A stretch of DNA of 64,000 nt, taken from Candidatus Delongbacteria bacterium (GTDB taxonomy: Bacteria; CAIWAD01). Numbering within the stretch: the stretch's first letter is position 1; every line of letters begins with the position of its first letter. This document shows positions 6,477 to 15,494 of this stretch, piece by piece. Location: contig JACKCN010000002.1 of the NCBI GenBank assembly GCA_020634015.1, forward strand, positions 62,001 to 126,000. The letters are read 5' to 3'. Position numbers and translations under genes: made by a program. Below the pieces are notes generated by a model. It did not search any database and had not been told where the DNA came from. It saw nothing but the letters and a program-made list of their open reading frames with translations.

Positions 6477-9155
6477 ATGGCCGGATCCAACCCCGGTGCA
6501 ATCTTCAACAGGACCGGAATCTGGATGGGTGCCCTGGCTTTTTCATCCCTGAACGCGTACGCCCGGCTGGCCTTTCTGCTGGTCTCGCTGCTGGGCTGTG
6601 CCCTCGGCTCGCGGGCGACGCTGGTTGAAGAAAGCGGTTCCCTGCGCGAGTTCGTGGCGGGCAATGAACCGGGCAGTGCCTATGACAACTGGCTCAGCCA
6701 TGTCTCGGAACGGGTGGCGCGCCCCGGATACAACGTCTACGCCCCACCCTTGCTGGATCCCCAGCTGGACGGCTTCGGCCAGTTCAGCCTGCTGGATTCC
6801 GGCCCGGCTGGCGATTCGCTGCTGACGGCCTTCCATGGTCTTTTCGGCCACCTTCTGCTGAATCAACCCCTACTGGCCGACAGCCTGCTTGCCGGAATGG
6901 GACTTCCGGCTTTCGAGCTGGTGCGGTTCCAGGACAGCGACAGCGGGCACGAGCTGCTGATGCTGCGGGAACGTCTTGATTCGACCTGGGTGGACCCGGG
7001 ACTCAGCCCCTCGCCCGCGGACGATGTGGTAGGAGGATTCGCCCTGGGCTGGGGACTCTATGTTTGCGACCCCCAGGCCGCACGCCCCGAGATCGCCCTG
7101 CAGGTGCCCCATCCCTGTGATGACTACATCACGCCCGCCATCGGGCTGGAGGCTTTCCTTGAGCTGGGTGCCGGAATGCTGATGATCAATGGCGCCGGGC
7201 GCGAGGTCCTGTTCAGCGGCTCGACCTACAGCAACAGCGTGTCACTCTCCGACCCCTCGCGCAACGGACGCCATCCCTTCCAGATGGCGCACGAAGCCTT
7301 CGTGGACCACTGGCAGGCGCAGTCGGTCAATGAACTGGTGCTGCAGGTGCATTCCTACGACGACCTGTCCCATCGCAACCTCAAGAGCTGTGTGGTGTCG
7401 GGCGGTCCGTACACGCGGCTGGCCCTGCCCCCATTGTACGACGCGGGGCACAATGGTCTGGGTGCGCTCAACCGATTGGCGCACCCCGTGCTGGGTGCCG
7501 ATGCGCTGGGATTCCCGCATGCCCCTCTGCCCCTGACGAGCTATGTGTCGCATGGTGCGCTGCAGGCGCTGACGGTGCACGGAGGACTTCCCGACACGAG
7601 CTTCAGTCTGGTGGTCTCGCCCTCCCTGCTCGGCTACATCAACAATTCCCAGTTCGAATACACCTTCGGCCATCATGGCCTTGGCTACGCGGAGTGCGAT
7701 ACGCCCGAACGCCTGCTGCACATCGAGCTGGATGAACTGCCCCTGCCCGCCCACGGTCTGGGGGAGAGCGCCTTCCATCTTGCCGACAGCCTGCAGCTGG
7801 CCACATGGCACAACTTCCAGCCCGCCTGGACCGTCTACCGGCCACTCTTCGTGGCCATCGGCGAGGCCTTTGATGCCTGGACGGCAGCGCCGGTCACGCC
7901 CGCGCCCACGGCACCCACGGCCTTTGCCGTGCTCAGCACGGGCGAGGACCGGGTGCGCGTGAAGTGGCGTCCCAGCGAATGCAGCGAGCTGTATACCTAT
8001 GAAATCCTGCTGGACAGCACGGGTGCCATCGGTCCCACGGCGATGGTCGTGGATCGCGCGACCATTGACAACCTTTGCTGGGCGCCCCTGAGCTCCACCT
8101 GGATCACGGGGCTGGAGTACCACGTGACCTACACCATGGCAATCCGTGCGGTGGACCGCCTGGGCCGCGTGAGCGCCCTGTCCAACACGGCCAGCGCCTA
8201 CACCAATGAACTGGTGCCCCCTCTGGTGGACCTGCAGCCCGGTGCCCTCGCGCACTTCTGGACCCGCAATGACACGGTTCAGGTGACCCTGCGCGTGCGC
8301 GACCAGGCCCACCTCGTGGATCTGTCCAGTCTCCAGGCCCGCCTGGATCACGAACTGGATGGAGATTACGACGGTCCGGGAGAAGATTGGTTCTCCCTGG
8401 GCCTGAACGGATTCGTGGCGGACACCAGCCTGCAGTTGCCGCTGGTCTTCGCGCAGGGCGGCCCCCGCATGCTGCTGGAACTGCGGGCCCACGATGACCA
8501 GAGTTCCCTCTGGGGCTACAGCGGCAGTTCGCGGGCAGAGGGAGCCGCCGATGATTTCTGGGCCATACAGGACACAACCGCCCCGCCACCCTTTCCTGGC
8601 GATCTGACGCTGGCCACGGGCGGCACTCTGGCGGAACTGGTACTGGCCTGGAGCCCGCAGCCCGTGGATTCCACCTGGGCCGGCTACCGCATCGCCCTCT
8701 CGGACAGCTTTTTTCTGGACCCCGCTGCGGCGGCGATTCGACTGGACGCGGCCAGCGATTCGCTGCTGGGTCTGCCCCAGACCGATTCGCTGGTGATTTC
8801 CGCCCTGCCCTGGGGGCCGGGGCCGATCTGGGTGCTGGCCTGGCAGGAAGACCATGCAGGCAATCGCTCAGGCCCCGCCGGGCCGCTGCTGTTCCAGTAT
8901 CCCGGCAGCCGGTATTGCGAGGTGACGGACCTGCGGGCCAGTCTTCAGGCCGGTTCCATCCGTCTGGAATGGGACAGCCTCTGCCACCAGCCCGATCTGC
9001 AGATCACGGGCTGGCGCGTGCACTGGCTCAGCAGCCCCTGGGAGGCCGTTTCGCTTGAAAACCTCTGGCTGGAGACGGCGGAACCCTTCGCGCTGGTGCC
9101 GCTGGGGCTCAATTCCAGCGGGATCTTCAGGGTGGTCGCCCTGCATTCTCCTTAG
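6477..9155 (+). CDS. large secreted protein, unknown N-terminal domain plus FN3-like repeats
   Basis: An 892-residue exported protein I do not recognise as a whole. A hydrophobic signal segment ends near residue 45; the start may instead be the ATG at 6525. Residues about 50-460 form one large domain with conserved-looking polar spots: FHGLFGH near 122, QVHSYDDLSH near 295, and TFGHHGLGY followed by LLHIELDELPLP near 395-420. The rest contains fibronectin-III-like modules starting near 470, 700 and 815, separated by a beta-rich segment. There is no Por sorting tail. The His/Glu pattern loosely recalls N-formylglutamate amidohydrolase-like metalloenzymes, but that is a guess. Codon use matches the neighbours. 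Confidence 0.75.
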   Translation: MAGSNPGAIFNRTGIWMGALAFSSLNAYARLAFLLVSLLGCALGSRATLVEESGSLREFVAGNEPGSAYDNWLSHVSERVARPGYNVYAPPLLDPQLDGFGQFSLLDSGPAGDSLLTAFHGLFGHLLLNQPLLADSLLAGMGLPAFELVRFQDSDSGHELLMLRERLDSTWVDPGLSPSPADDVVGGFALGWGLYVCDPQAARPEIALQVPHPCDDYITPAIGLEAFLELGAGMLMINGAGREVLFSGSTYSNSVSLSDPSRNGRHPFQMAHEAFVDHWQAQSVNELVLQVHSYDDLSHRNLKSCVVSGGPYTRLALPPLYDAGHNGLGALNRLAHPVLGADALGFPHAPLPLTSYVSHGALQALTVHGGLPDTSFSLVVSPSLLGYINNSQFEYTFGHHGLGYAECDTPERLLHIELDELPLPAHGLGESAFHLADSLQLATWHNFQPAWTVYRPLFVAIGEAFDAWTAAPVTPAPTAPTAFAVLSTGEDRVRVKWRPSECSELYTYEILLDSTGAIGPTAMVVDRATIDNLCWAPLSSTWITGLEYHVTYTMAIRAVDRLGRVSALSNTASAYTNELVPPLVDLQPGALAHFWTRNDTVQVTLRVRDQAHLVDLSSLQARLDHELDGDYDGPGEDWFSLGLNGFVADTSLQLPLVFAQGGPRMLLELRAHDDQSSLWGYSGSSRAEGAADDFWAIQDTTAPPPFPGDLTLATGGTLAELVLAWSPQPVDSTWAGYRIALSDSFFLDPAAAAIRLDAASDSLLGLPQTDSLVISALPWGPGPIWVLAWQEDHAGNRSGPAGPLLFQYPGSRYCEVTDLRASLQAGSIRLEWDSLCHQPDLQITGWRVHWLSSPWEAVSLENLWLETAEPFALVPLGLNSSGIFRVVALHSP

Positions 9156-9264
9156 AAGTGGGACTTCTGACAGTCATGGCGCACCCGATGGTTCCGGGTC
9201 CTTGCGCTTTCCTCGCCCGCTCCCTACCTTTCGCGGTTTCTGCGCCGAATGTGCAGGGATCGTC

Positions 9265-9338
9265 GCCTCCGTAGCTCAGGTGGATAGAGCAACGGTTTCC
9301 TAAACCGTAGGCCAGAGGTTCGAGTCCTCTCGGGGGCA
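9265..9338 (+). tRNA. tRNA-Arg (anticodon CCU)
   Basis: A full cloverleaf can be drawn. The acceptor arms are GCCTCCG/CGGGGGC (one G-U pair). The D stem is GCTC/GAGC, the anticodon stem ACGGT/ACCGT with loop TTCCTAA (anticodon CCU), and the T arm AGAGG-TTCGAGT-CCTCT. Discriminator A. CCA is not encoded. It reads the rare AGG arginine codon. Confidence 0.95.
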
Positions 9339-9412
9339 TTGGGAATGCCAGGCCACGGGAGCTCTGCCAGACCGGCGCGAATTGTTTCAGACACAGGATG
9401 GGCCCAATACAG

Positions 9413-10093
9413 ATGAACTTGAACGCGACCCGCATCAAGGACGATGACGATCACGACGCCTTCATGGAGAATGCTCTCAGGGCCGCTGATTTCGCCACCC
9501 GAAATCGTACGCCCATGATCATTGCCGTGGTCGTCCTGCTGGCCATCGTGGTGGGAACCCTGGCCTGGCGCCGGGCCGCCGAAGCCGACAAGGCCGATGC
9601 CGCCGTGCTGATGAATCGTGGCCTTCAGGCTCTGGACGCGGGCGATCTGGCCGCTGCCGGCCCGTGGTTCCAGCGCACCATTGACGAGTTCTCCAGCACC
9701 CAGGCCGCCGGCGAGGCGGTGTACATGCTGGGTGCCATCGCCCTGCGCGAAGGAAAGTTCGAAGAAGCCGAATCCCGTTTCGAAGAGACGGTGCACGCCG
9801 GGCTCGAGAGCGGGTTCATCACCGCCGCCGCCCATGCCGGTCTGGGCCTGTGCCTGGAGCAGAAGCAGGACTTCGCCGGTGCCGCCAGGGAATATTCCAC
9901 GGCGGGTCTGACCTTCGAGGACAACTTCAACGCTCCGGCCCACCTGCTGGCCGCCGCCCTGTGCTGGGAACGCGCCGGCAAGCTGGACGAAGCCAAGCCC
10001 CTGCTTGAGCGCATCGTCGAGAAGTACAAGGATTCCACCGAGAAGACCCGCGCCGAGCAGATCCTCAGGCGTCTGGAATTCGAAGCGAAGTAG
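9413..10093 (+). CDS. membrane-anchored tetratricopeptide protein
   Basis: A 226-residue protein (231 if the ATG at 9398 is used). A cytosolic 30-residue acidic/basic head (KDDDDHDAF) is followed by one membrane segment (about 35-55). An alpha-helical region then shows several TPR-like repeats (ALDAGDLAAAGPWFQRTI, ALREGKFEEAESRFEE, AGKLDEAKPLLERI). The architecture matches YfgM-like ancillary proteins of the Sec translocon and similar envelope assembly helpers. It lies between tRNA-Arg and the nusA cluster and has its own start region. Which partner it scaffolds cannot be told. Confidence 0.8.
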   Translation: MNLNATRIKDDDDHDAFMENALRAADFATRNRTPMIIAVVVLLAIVVGTLAWRRAAEADKADAAVLMNRGLQALDAGDLAAAGPWFQRTIDEFSSTQAAGEAVYMLGAIALREGKFEEAESRFEETVHAGLESGFITAAAHAGLGLCLEQKQDFAGAAREYSTAGLTFEDNFNAPAHLLAAALCWERAGKLDEAKPLLERIVEKYKDSTEKTRAEQILRRLEFEAK

Positions 10094-10240
10094 GGTCCGG
10101 TCCCTTGCGGGGCGGACCACCCCACCCGGGTTCCGGGCGCTGGTCAAGGGCAGGTGGACTTCCGGTCCCCGGCCCGGGTCGAAACGGACATTGCGGTCGA
10201 GGTGTGTGTATCGCCTGACCCGTTCTGCCGGTTCGACCGC

Positions 10241-10278
10241 GTGCGAACGCACACCCCCACTCCTTCTGGAAGGAGTGG
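10241..10278 (+). promoter_or_regulatory. tandem hairpins in rimP-nusA leader
   Basis: Two back-to-back inverted repeats lie in the untranslated region before rimP. The first is GTGC/GCAC with a GAAC loop (10241-10252). The second is a perfect 10-base-pair repeat CCACTCCTTC/GAAGGAGTGG (10257-10278) that hides an AAGGAG sequence. Neither is followed by a T tract, so they are not terminators. With the terminator at 10330 they give the leader a layered structure typical of attenuated or protein-bound leaders. Confidence 0.5.
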
Positions 10279-10329
10279 AAGTCACGCCCGGGCCTCCGGT
10301 CCACGGCGTGCCCATGGCAGCAATTACCG

Positions 10330-10355
10330 TGGTGGGGTTTCCCACCATTTTTTTT
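10330..10355 (+). terminator. intrinsic terminator abutting the rimP ribosome-binding site (probable attenuator)
   Basis: The stem TGGTGGG/CCCACCA with a GTTT loop is followed directly by eight T residues (10348-10355). The next bases are the GGGAG Shine-Dalgarno and the rimP ATG at 10366. No gene lies within 230 bases upstream in this direction, so the terminator sits in the leader of rimP-nusA rather than at the end of a transcript. Such placement fits transcription attenuation of the operon. Confidence 0.85.
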
Positions 10356-10365
10356 GGGAGTCACC

Positions 10366-10842
10366 ATGCTGGATCTGGCGCGCATCCGCACGCTGGTCTG
10401 CGAGCAGCTGATGCCCGGTGGGCCCGAACCGGATTCGGCCTGGCTGGTGGACATCGAGCTGAGCGGAGACGAGAAGGGCCGCGTGGTACGGTTTCTGGTC
10501 GACACCGACCAGGGCATCACGGTGGAAGAGCTGGCCCGGCTGAATCGCAGCATCGGCGCCCTGCTGGACCAGGAGGACCTGGTGAACTTCCGCTATCGCC
10601 TGGAAGTCTGCTCACCCGGGCTGGGACGGCCGCTGAAACACCTGCGGCAATTGGCCAAGGCCATCGGTCGGCGAGTGCGCGTGCGCTGGCAGGCCACCGA
10701 AGAGAACACGGCAAGGCAGCGCAGCGTCGAGGGACGCCTGCTGGCCGCCGACGATAGCCACCTGCGACTGGATACCGGTTCCGAGGAACTGGAGATCGAC
10801 CGGTCGGTGGTGGATGACATTGTCTACAAGCTGGATTGGTAG
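10366..10842 (+). CDS. rimP: ribosome maturation factor RimP
   Basis: A 158-residue RimP needed for maturation of the 30S subunit. The N-terminal alpha/beta domain contains VVRFLVDTDQGITVEELARLNR and the hallmark RLEVCSPGLGRPLK. The C-terminal SH3-like domain includes the GRLLAADDSHLRL strand pair. The start at 10366 is five bases from GGGAG; the ATG four codons earlier lies inside the terminator T tract and is unlikely. It is first in the nusA-infB cluster with an 18-base gap to nusA, as in many bacteria. Confidence 0.95.
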   Translation: MLDLARIRTLVCEQLMPGGPEPDSAWLVDIELSGDEKGRVVRFLVDTDQGITVEELARLNRSIGALLDQEDLVNFRYRLEVCSPGLGRPLKHLRQLAKAIGRRVRVRWQATEENTARQRSVEGRLLAADDSHLRLDTGSEELEIDRSVVDDIVYKLDW

Positions 10843-10860
10843 CACGAAGGGCATCGCCGC

Positions 10861-12393
10861 ATGAAGCGAAATCAGGAACTGGAACCCGAAGGGATTGTCG
10901 ACGCCATCAAGGACTTGCTTGGCAGCAAGGCCATCGACAAGGATGATTTCCAGGAAGTCGTCGAGTCCGCCTTCATTTCCGTACTGAAGAAGAAGTACAC
11001 GCAGGAAGAAGTCTTCTATGTGACCTTCAACATGGAAAAGGGCGACATCGAGATCTACCGCGAATGGAAAGTGGTGGACGACGAGGAACTCGAGGACGAG
11101 GAAGTGGAGATGCCCCTCTCCCGGGCGCTGGAGCTGGATCCCGAGATCGAGGTGGGCGGCGAGTACGTGGAGATCATCGACTACCGCAAGTTCGGGCGTC
11201 GTGCCATCACCAACCTCAAGCAGGCCCTGATGCACAAGATCCGCGAGATCGAGAAGAACGCGGTCTACGAGGAATACAAGGACCGCATCGGCGAGATCAT
11301 CCATGCCGACGTGCACCAGGTGAACCGCCGGGGCGTGATTCTGAACATCGAGCGCACCGAGTTCATCATGCCCCCGCGCGAGCAGGTGCGCAGCGAGCGC
11401 TACTACCGCGGGTCGGCCCTGCGCGTGCTGATCAAGGATGTGGTCCGGGAGAACAACAAGGATCCCGAAATCATCGTCTCGCGCAGTGATCCCAATTTCA
11501 TTCGCCGCCTGTTCGAGGTGGAAGTGCCCGAGATCTCCGAGGGCATAATCCAGATCAAGGCGATCGCGCGCGTGCCGGGACGTCGCACCAAGATCGCCGT
11601 GGAATCCAACGATCCGCGCATCGATCCGGTGGGCTCCTGCGTGGGCATGAAGGGTGTGCGCATCCAGGCCATCGTGCGTGAGCTGGACAACGAGAAGATC
11701 GACATCATCAATTATTCCTCCGACGCCGAGAGCTTCATCAAGAAGGCCATGAGCCCCAACAAGCCGCTGATCGTGAGCATCACGGGCATGGGCAGCGCGG
11801 TGGTGGTGCTGAACGAGGAAGAGTACGCCAAGATGGTCGAACGCCAGCAGCGCCGCTGGGAAACCCGCGAGGACATCGCGGGCGAGTTCGTCTTCAACCC
11901 CATGGACGACATGGTCTTTCGCCTGGCCCAGGAAATCACGGGCTTCAGCCTGACCCTGGTCAACGAGAGTGATCACCTGGCGGCCCAGCTTCATCAGGAG
12001 CAGATCGAGGAAGACCTCAAGATCGTGGACGTGGCGGGCATCAACGACGTGGTGGCCGGCAAGCTCATCGATGGCGGTTACTTCCTGGCCGAGCGTCTGC
12101 TCGACGACGCCACCGAGACCATCACCGAGAAGACCGGGCTGACCGCCGAAGAGATCGGCGACATCCGGCGTCGGGTGGCGGCCTACTTCCAGGATATCAA
12201 GATTTCCGATGTGGCCGACCTGCCCAAGGCCTACAAGGACGCTCTGATCACGGGCGGGTATCACAACGTGGAAGAGTACCTGGGGGCGCGCGCCGAAGAG
12301 ATCGCCGAGCGCACCGGGCTGGATCCCCAGGACCTGGAAGAGGTGACGCGCATTCTGAGCGCCTTCGATACCCAGGTCGAGGACGAGGAGTAG
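10861..12393 (+). CDS. nusA: transcription elongation/termination factor NusA
   Basis: A 510-residue NusA that binds RNA polymerase and nascent RNA, modulating pausing, intrinsic termination and antitermination. In order it has the N-terminal polymerase-binding domain (1-125), an S1 domain with RRGVILNIERTEFIMPPRE (about 135-200), and KH1 and KH2 with the signature DPRIDPVGSCVGMKGVRIQ (near 250). The C-terminal region has two helix-hairpin-helix-like repeats ending TGLTAEEIGDIRRR and TGLDPQDLEEVTRI. GAAGGG precedes the start. NusA is known to control its own operon in other bacteria, and the leader terminator before rimP gives a place for that here. Confidence 0.97.
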   Translation: MKRNQELEPEGIVDAIKDLLGSKAIDKDDFQEVVESAFISVLKKKYTQEEVFYVTFNMEKGDIEIYREWKVVDDEELEDEEVEMPLSRALELDPEIEVGGEYVEIIDYRKFGRRAITNLKQALMHKIREIEKNAVYEEYKDRIGEIIHADVHQVNRRGVILNIERTEFIMPPREQVRSERYYRGSALRVLIKDVVRENNKDPEIIVSRSDPNFIRRLFEVEVPEISEGIIQIKAIARVPGRRTKIAVESNDPRIDPVGSCVGMKGVRIQAIVRELDNEKIDIINYSSDAESFIKKAMSPNKPLIVSITGMGSAVVVLNEEEYAKMVERQQRRWETREDIAGEFVFNPMDDMVFRLAQEITGFSLTLVNESDHLAAQLHQEQIEEDLKIVDVAGINDVVAGKLIDGGYFLAERLLDDATETITEKTGLTAEEIGDIRRRVAAYFQDIKISDVADLPKAYKDALITGGYHNVEEYLGARAEEIAERTGLDPQDLEEVTRILSAFDTQVEDEE

Positions 12394-12399
12394 GAATCC

Positions 12400-12735
12400 A
12401 TGTCACGGGCACTCCAGGCGGACGAGCGCTTGCTCGGCCTGCTGGGTCTGGCCCGGCGCAGCGGAAACCTGATTCTCGGGTTGGAGCATCTACAGGCGGG
12501 CATGCGACGCTGTCACACGGTGCGCATCTTCGCCGATCCAGGGCTGGCTGAACGCAGCCGGCGCGAACTGGAGCGCATGGAAGAAAAACACCGGGGTTGC
12601 CGGTTGTTCTGGATGGATAACTATGACCGGATCGCGGACCTGCTCCGCAAGCCCGGTGTACGGATGGTTTCGGTCGTGGATCCCGGCTTTCTCAAGGGCC
12701 TGGATGCCTGGCTGGACCGTGAAGCAAAGGACTGA
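12400..12735 (+). CDS. L7Ae/L30e-like ribosomal protein (YlxQ-type)
   Basis: A 111-residue protein of the L7Ae/L30e/Gadd45 fold, an RNA-binding family. The N terminus LLGLLGLARRSGNLILGLE is the typical LGLARRAGKLxxG motif of YlxQ proteins, found in the nusA-infB operon of many bacteria. The spacing is 6 bases after nusA and 5 before infB, so it is cotranscribed. The usual ylxR (DUF448) gene that normally lies between nusA and ylxQ is absent. The precise role, probably in ribosome assembly or k-turn binding, is unsettled for the family. Confidence 0.88.
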   Translation: MSRALQADERLLGLLGLARRSGNLILGLEHLQAGMRRCHTVRIFADPGLAERSRRELERMEEKHRGCRLFWMDNYDRIADLLRKPGVRMVSVVDPGFLKGLDAWLDREAKD

Positions 12736-12740
12736 GGCGT

Positions 12741-15491
12741 TTGTCGAACAGCAACATCAAAGTCATCACGCTGGCCAAGCAGCTCAAGGTGACCTTCGCC
12801 CACCTCAAGGACTACCTGAAGGCCGAGGGTTTCGAGGTTCCCACCTCGCCCAATGCCAGTCTGAGTGAGGACGTGTACCTGAAGGTCCTGGAACACCGTG
12901 CTCCTGACCTTTATCGTGAGGTCATGGCGGCCAATGCTCCCGAGCCGCCCGCGGCGGAGGCTCCGGCTGACATCCGGCGGGCCGAGGTGGAAACCATTCT
13001 CCACCAGGGCGATGCCGAACCCGAGGCGGAACGCTTCGAAAGCGAGCGGCTTGAGACACTCAAGCGCCTCAAGGTGATTTCGCAGCCCGAGGCACCGGCC
13101 CCACAGCCCGAGCCTGTCGAGCCCCCCGTGGAAGCCGAAGCCCCTGCCCCGACCGAAGCCGAGCAGGCTCCCGAGAGCACGCCCACGGCCGAGACTCCCG
13201 CTCCGGTGGAAGAGCCCGTGGAGCCCAGATCCGACAACGGGCCCGTGATCGTGACACGTCAGCCTCTGGGTGCCGGTTCGGGCGACAAGATCGGTCTGCC
13301 CGTATTCACCGCGAGCAAGGTGCTCGGGTATCACCACGAAGAGGAGCCACCCAAGGTGGTTCCCGCCAGGACGCGCAAGGTCAAGGGTGTCACGCCCGAA
13401 GCCCAGCCCACCGACGTGGTCAACGGACCGCCGCCCACCGATGCGGAGGCCGCGGCCGCCGCAGGCCGCAAGCGCAGCTCCAAGCGTACCAAGTCCGAGG
13501 AAGAACGCCTGAAGCGCATCGAGCACGAACGTACGCTGCCCGCCACTGCCGGTGGTGGGGGTGCGGCCGGAGCCAACAAGAAGCGCAAGAAGGGCAAGAA
13601 GGAGAAGATCGACCAGCGCGAGATTCTCAAGACCATCAAGGAAACCTCGCGGGCAATGGAGTCCGGTGCGGGCAAGAAGCGCAAGCACCGCCATGTCCAG
13701 GGTGTGGGCGAGTTCAACGAGGAAACCAACACCCTGCGTCTCACGGAGTTCATCTCGGCCAACGAGCTGGCCTCGCTGCTGGATGAGCCGGTGGGCGAGC
13801 TGATCAAGAAGGCCTTCCTGATGGGCACCATGGTCACCATCAACCAGCGCCTCGAGCGCGAGGTGATCGAACTGCTGTGCGCCGAATACAACCAGGACGT
13901 GGAATTCCTTTCGGAATTCCAGGAAGCCGTGATCTCCGAGGAAGCCGCTGAGGAAGGCGAACTGACCTCGCGTGCGCCGGTCGTGACCGTGATGGGTCAC
14001 GTGGACCACGGCAAGACCTCGGTGCTGGACTACATCCGCAAGGCCAACGTGGTGTCCGGGGAGTCGGGCGGCATCACCCAGCACATCGGTGCCTACGAGG
14101 TGATGCACAACGGCCACCCGATCACCTTCCTCGATACTCCGGGTCACCACAGCTTCACCGCCATGCGTGCCCGCGGAGCCAAGGTCACCGACGTGGTGGT
14201 GCTGGTGGTGGCCGCCGATGACCGCGTCCAGGAGCAGACCCTGGAGGCCATCGATCACGCCCTGGCCGCCAAGGTGCCCATCATCGTGGCGATCAACAAG
14301 GTGGACAAGTTCAACGCCGACCCGCAGAAGATCCGCAAGGAGCTGGCCGGCCGCAACCTCCTCGTGGAGGACTGGGGCGGTACCTACCAGTGTGTGGACA
14401 TCAGCGCCAAGACCGGCCAGAACATGGACAAGCTGCTCGAGGAAATTCTGGTCTGCAGCGAAGTCCTGGAGCTGAATGCCGTATTCGAAGGCCCCGCACG
14501 CGGAGCCGTGATCGAATCCCGGCTTGACCGTGGACGCGGCGCTCTGGCCACCGTGCTGGTGGAGCGCGGCACCCTCCGCAAGGGCGATGCCATCGTGGTG
14601 GGCAGCACCACGGGCCGTGTGCGCATGATGTTCGACGAGCTGGGCAAGGAACGGCTGGAAGCTCCGCCCTCCACACCCGTGCAGGTGATCGGCCTCAGCG
14701 AGGTGCCCCAGGCGGGCGACAGCCTTCAGGTCTACGAGAGCGAGAAGGAAGCCCGTCAGGTGGCGGCCAAGCGTCGCCAGATCCAGCAGGAGCAGAACCA
14801 GCAGCGCATCGCGCGTTTCAGTCTGGCCAAGCTTTCCAGCCAGATCGCCGCGGGCGAGATCGCCGAGCTGCCCGTGATCATCAAGGGCGACGTGAACGGC
14901 TCGATCGAAGCCATCGCCGACGAACTGATGAAGATGCAGACCGGCGAAGTGCGCGTGCAGGTGGTGAGCCGCGGCGTGGGCACGATCACCGAGAACGACG
15001 TGCTGCTGGCCAAGGCCTCCGGCGCGGTCATCGTCGGTTTTCACGTGACACCCAACCAGAACGCGCGCGAACTGGCCCAGCGCGAACACGTGGACGTGCG
15101 CCTCTACAAGGTGATCTACGACGTGGTCGAGGAGATGAAGGCCGGTCTGGAAGGCATGCTGCGTCCCGAACTGGTCGAGGAGACCGTGGGTACCGCCGAG
15201 GTGCGCCAGGTCTTCCGTATCTCGCGCAAGGTCATTGCCGGCTGCATGATGCTGTCGGGCAAGATCGAACGCTCCAACAAGGTGCGCGTGGTGCGCGACA
15301 ACCAGGTGATCCACGAGGGCACCCTGTCCAGCCTCAAGCGCTTCAAGGACGACGTGCGCGAAGTCTCGCAGGGTTACGAATGCGGTATCCAGGTCGATGG
15401 TTTCAACGCACTCAAGGAAGGCGACCTGATCACGGCGCTGACCGTGCGCGAAGTGACCCGTCGTCTGGAACTGACGGAAGGCGGCTCCTGA
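12741..15491 (+). CDS. infB: translation initiation factor IF-2
   Basis: A 916-residue IF-2, the GTPase that places initiator tRNA on the 30S subunit. The start is a TTG at 12741 (SNSNIKVITLAKQLKV); this N-terminal helical IF2-N domain begins right after it. Residues about 60-330 are a variable Pro/Glu/Ala-rich linker and a Lys-rich patch. A second IF2-N domain precedes the G domain, whose G1 is GHVDHGKTS near 418, G3 DTPGHHS and G4 NKVD. Domains II, III and IV follow (IKGDVNGSIEAI, VVEEMKAGLEGML). The rare TTG start may keep synthesis low. Confidence 0.97.
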   Translation: MSNSNIKVITLAKQLKVTFAHLKDYLKAEGFEVPTSPNASLSEDVYLKVLEHRAPDLYREVMAANAPEPPAAEAPADIRRAEVETILHQGDAEPEAERFESERLETLKRLKVISQPEAPAPQPEPVEPPVEAEAPAPTEAEQAPESTPTAETPAPVEEPVEPRSDNGPVIVTRQPLGAGSGDKIGLPVFTASKVLGYHHEEEPPKVVPARTRKVKGVTPEAQPTDVVNGPPPTDAEAAAAAGRKRSSKRTKSEEERLKRIEHERTLPATAGGGGAAGANKKRKKGKKEKIDQREILKTIKETSRAMESGAGKKRKHRHVQGVGEFNEETNTLRLTEFISANELASLLDEPVGELIKKAFLMGTMVTINQRLEREVIELLCAEYNQDVEFLSEFQEAVISEEAAEEGELTSRAPVVTVMGHVDHGKTSVLDYIRKANVVSGESGGITQHIGAYEVMHNGHPITFLDTPGHHSFTAMRARGAKVTDVVVLVVAADDRVQEQTLEAIDHALAAKVPIIVAINKVDKFNADPQKIRKELAGRNLLVEDWGGTYQCVDISAKTGQNMDKLLEEILVCSEVLELNAVFEGPARGAVIESRLDRGRGALATVLVERGTLRKGDAIVVGSTTGRVRMMFDELGKERLEAPPSTPVQVIGLSEVPQAGDSLQVYESEKEARQVAAKRRQIQQEQNQQRIARFSLAKLSSQIAAGEIAELPVIIKGDVNGSIEAIADELMKMQTGEVRVQVVSRGVGTITENDVLLAKASGAVIVGFHVTPNQNARELAQREHVDVRLYKVIYDVVEEMKAGLEGMLRPELVEETVGTAEVRQVFRISRKVIAGCMMLSGKIERSNKVRVVRDNQVIHEGTLSSLKRFKDDVREVSQGYECGIQVDGFNALKEGDLITALTVREVTRRLELTEGGS

Positions 15492-15494
15492 TCC

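Noticed and set aside
7242..8855. A 537-codon open frame antisense to the secreted protein gene
   Set aside because: Composition shadow; no Shine-Dalgarno and no recognisable domain.
10091..10120. GGTCCG...CGGACC repeat after the TPR protein gene as a terminator
   Set aside because: No T tract and a long weak centre; insufficient support.
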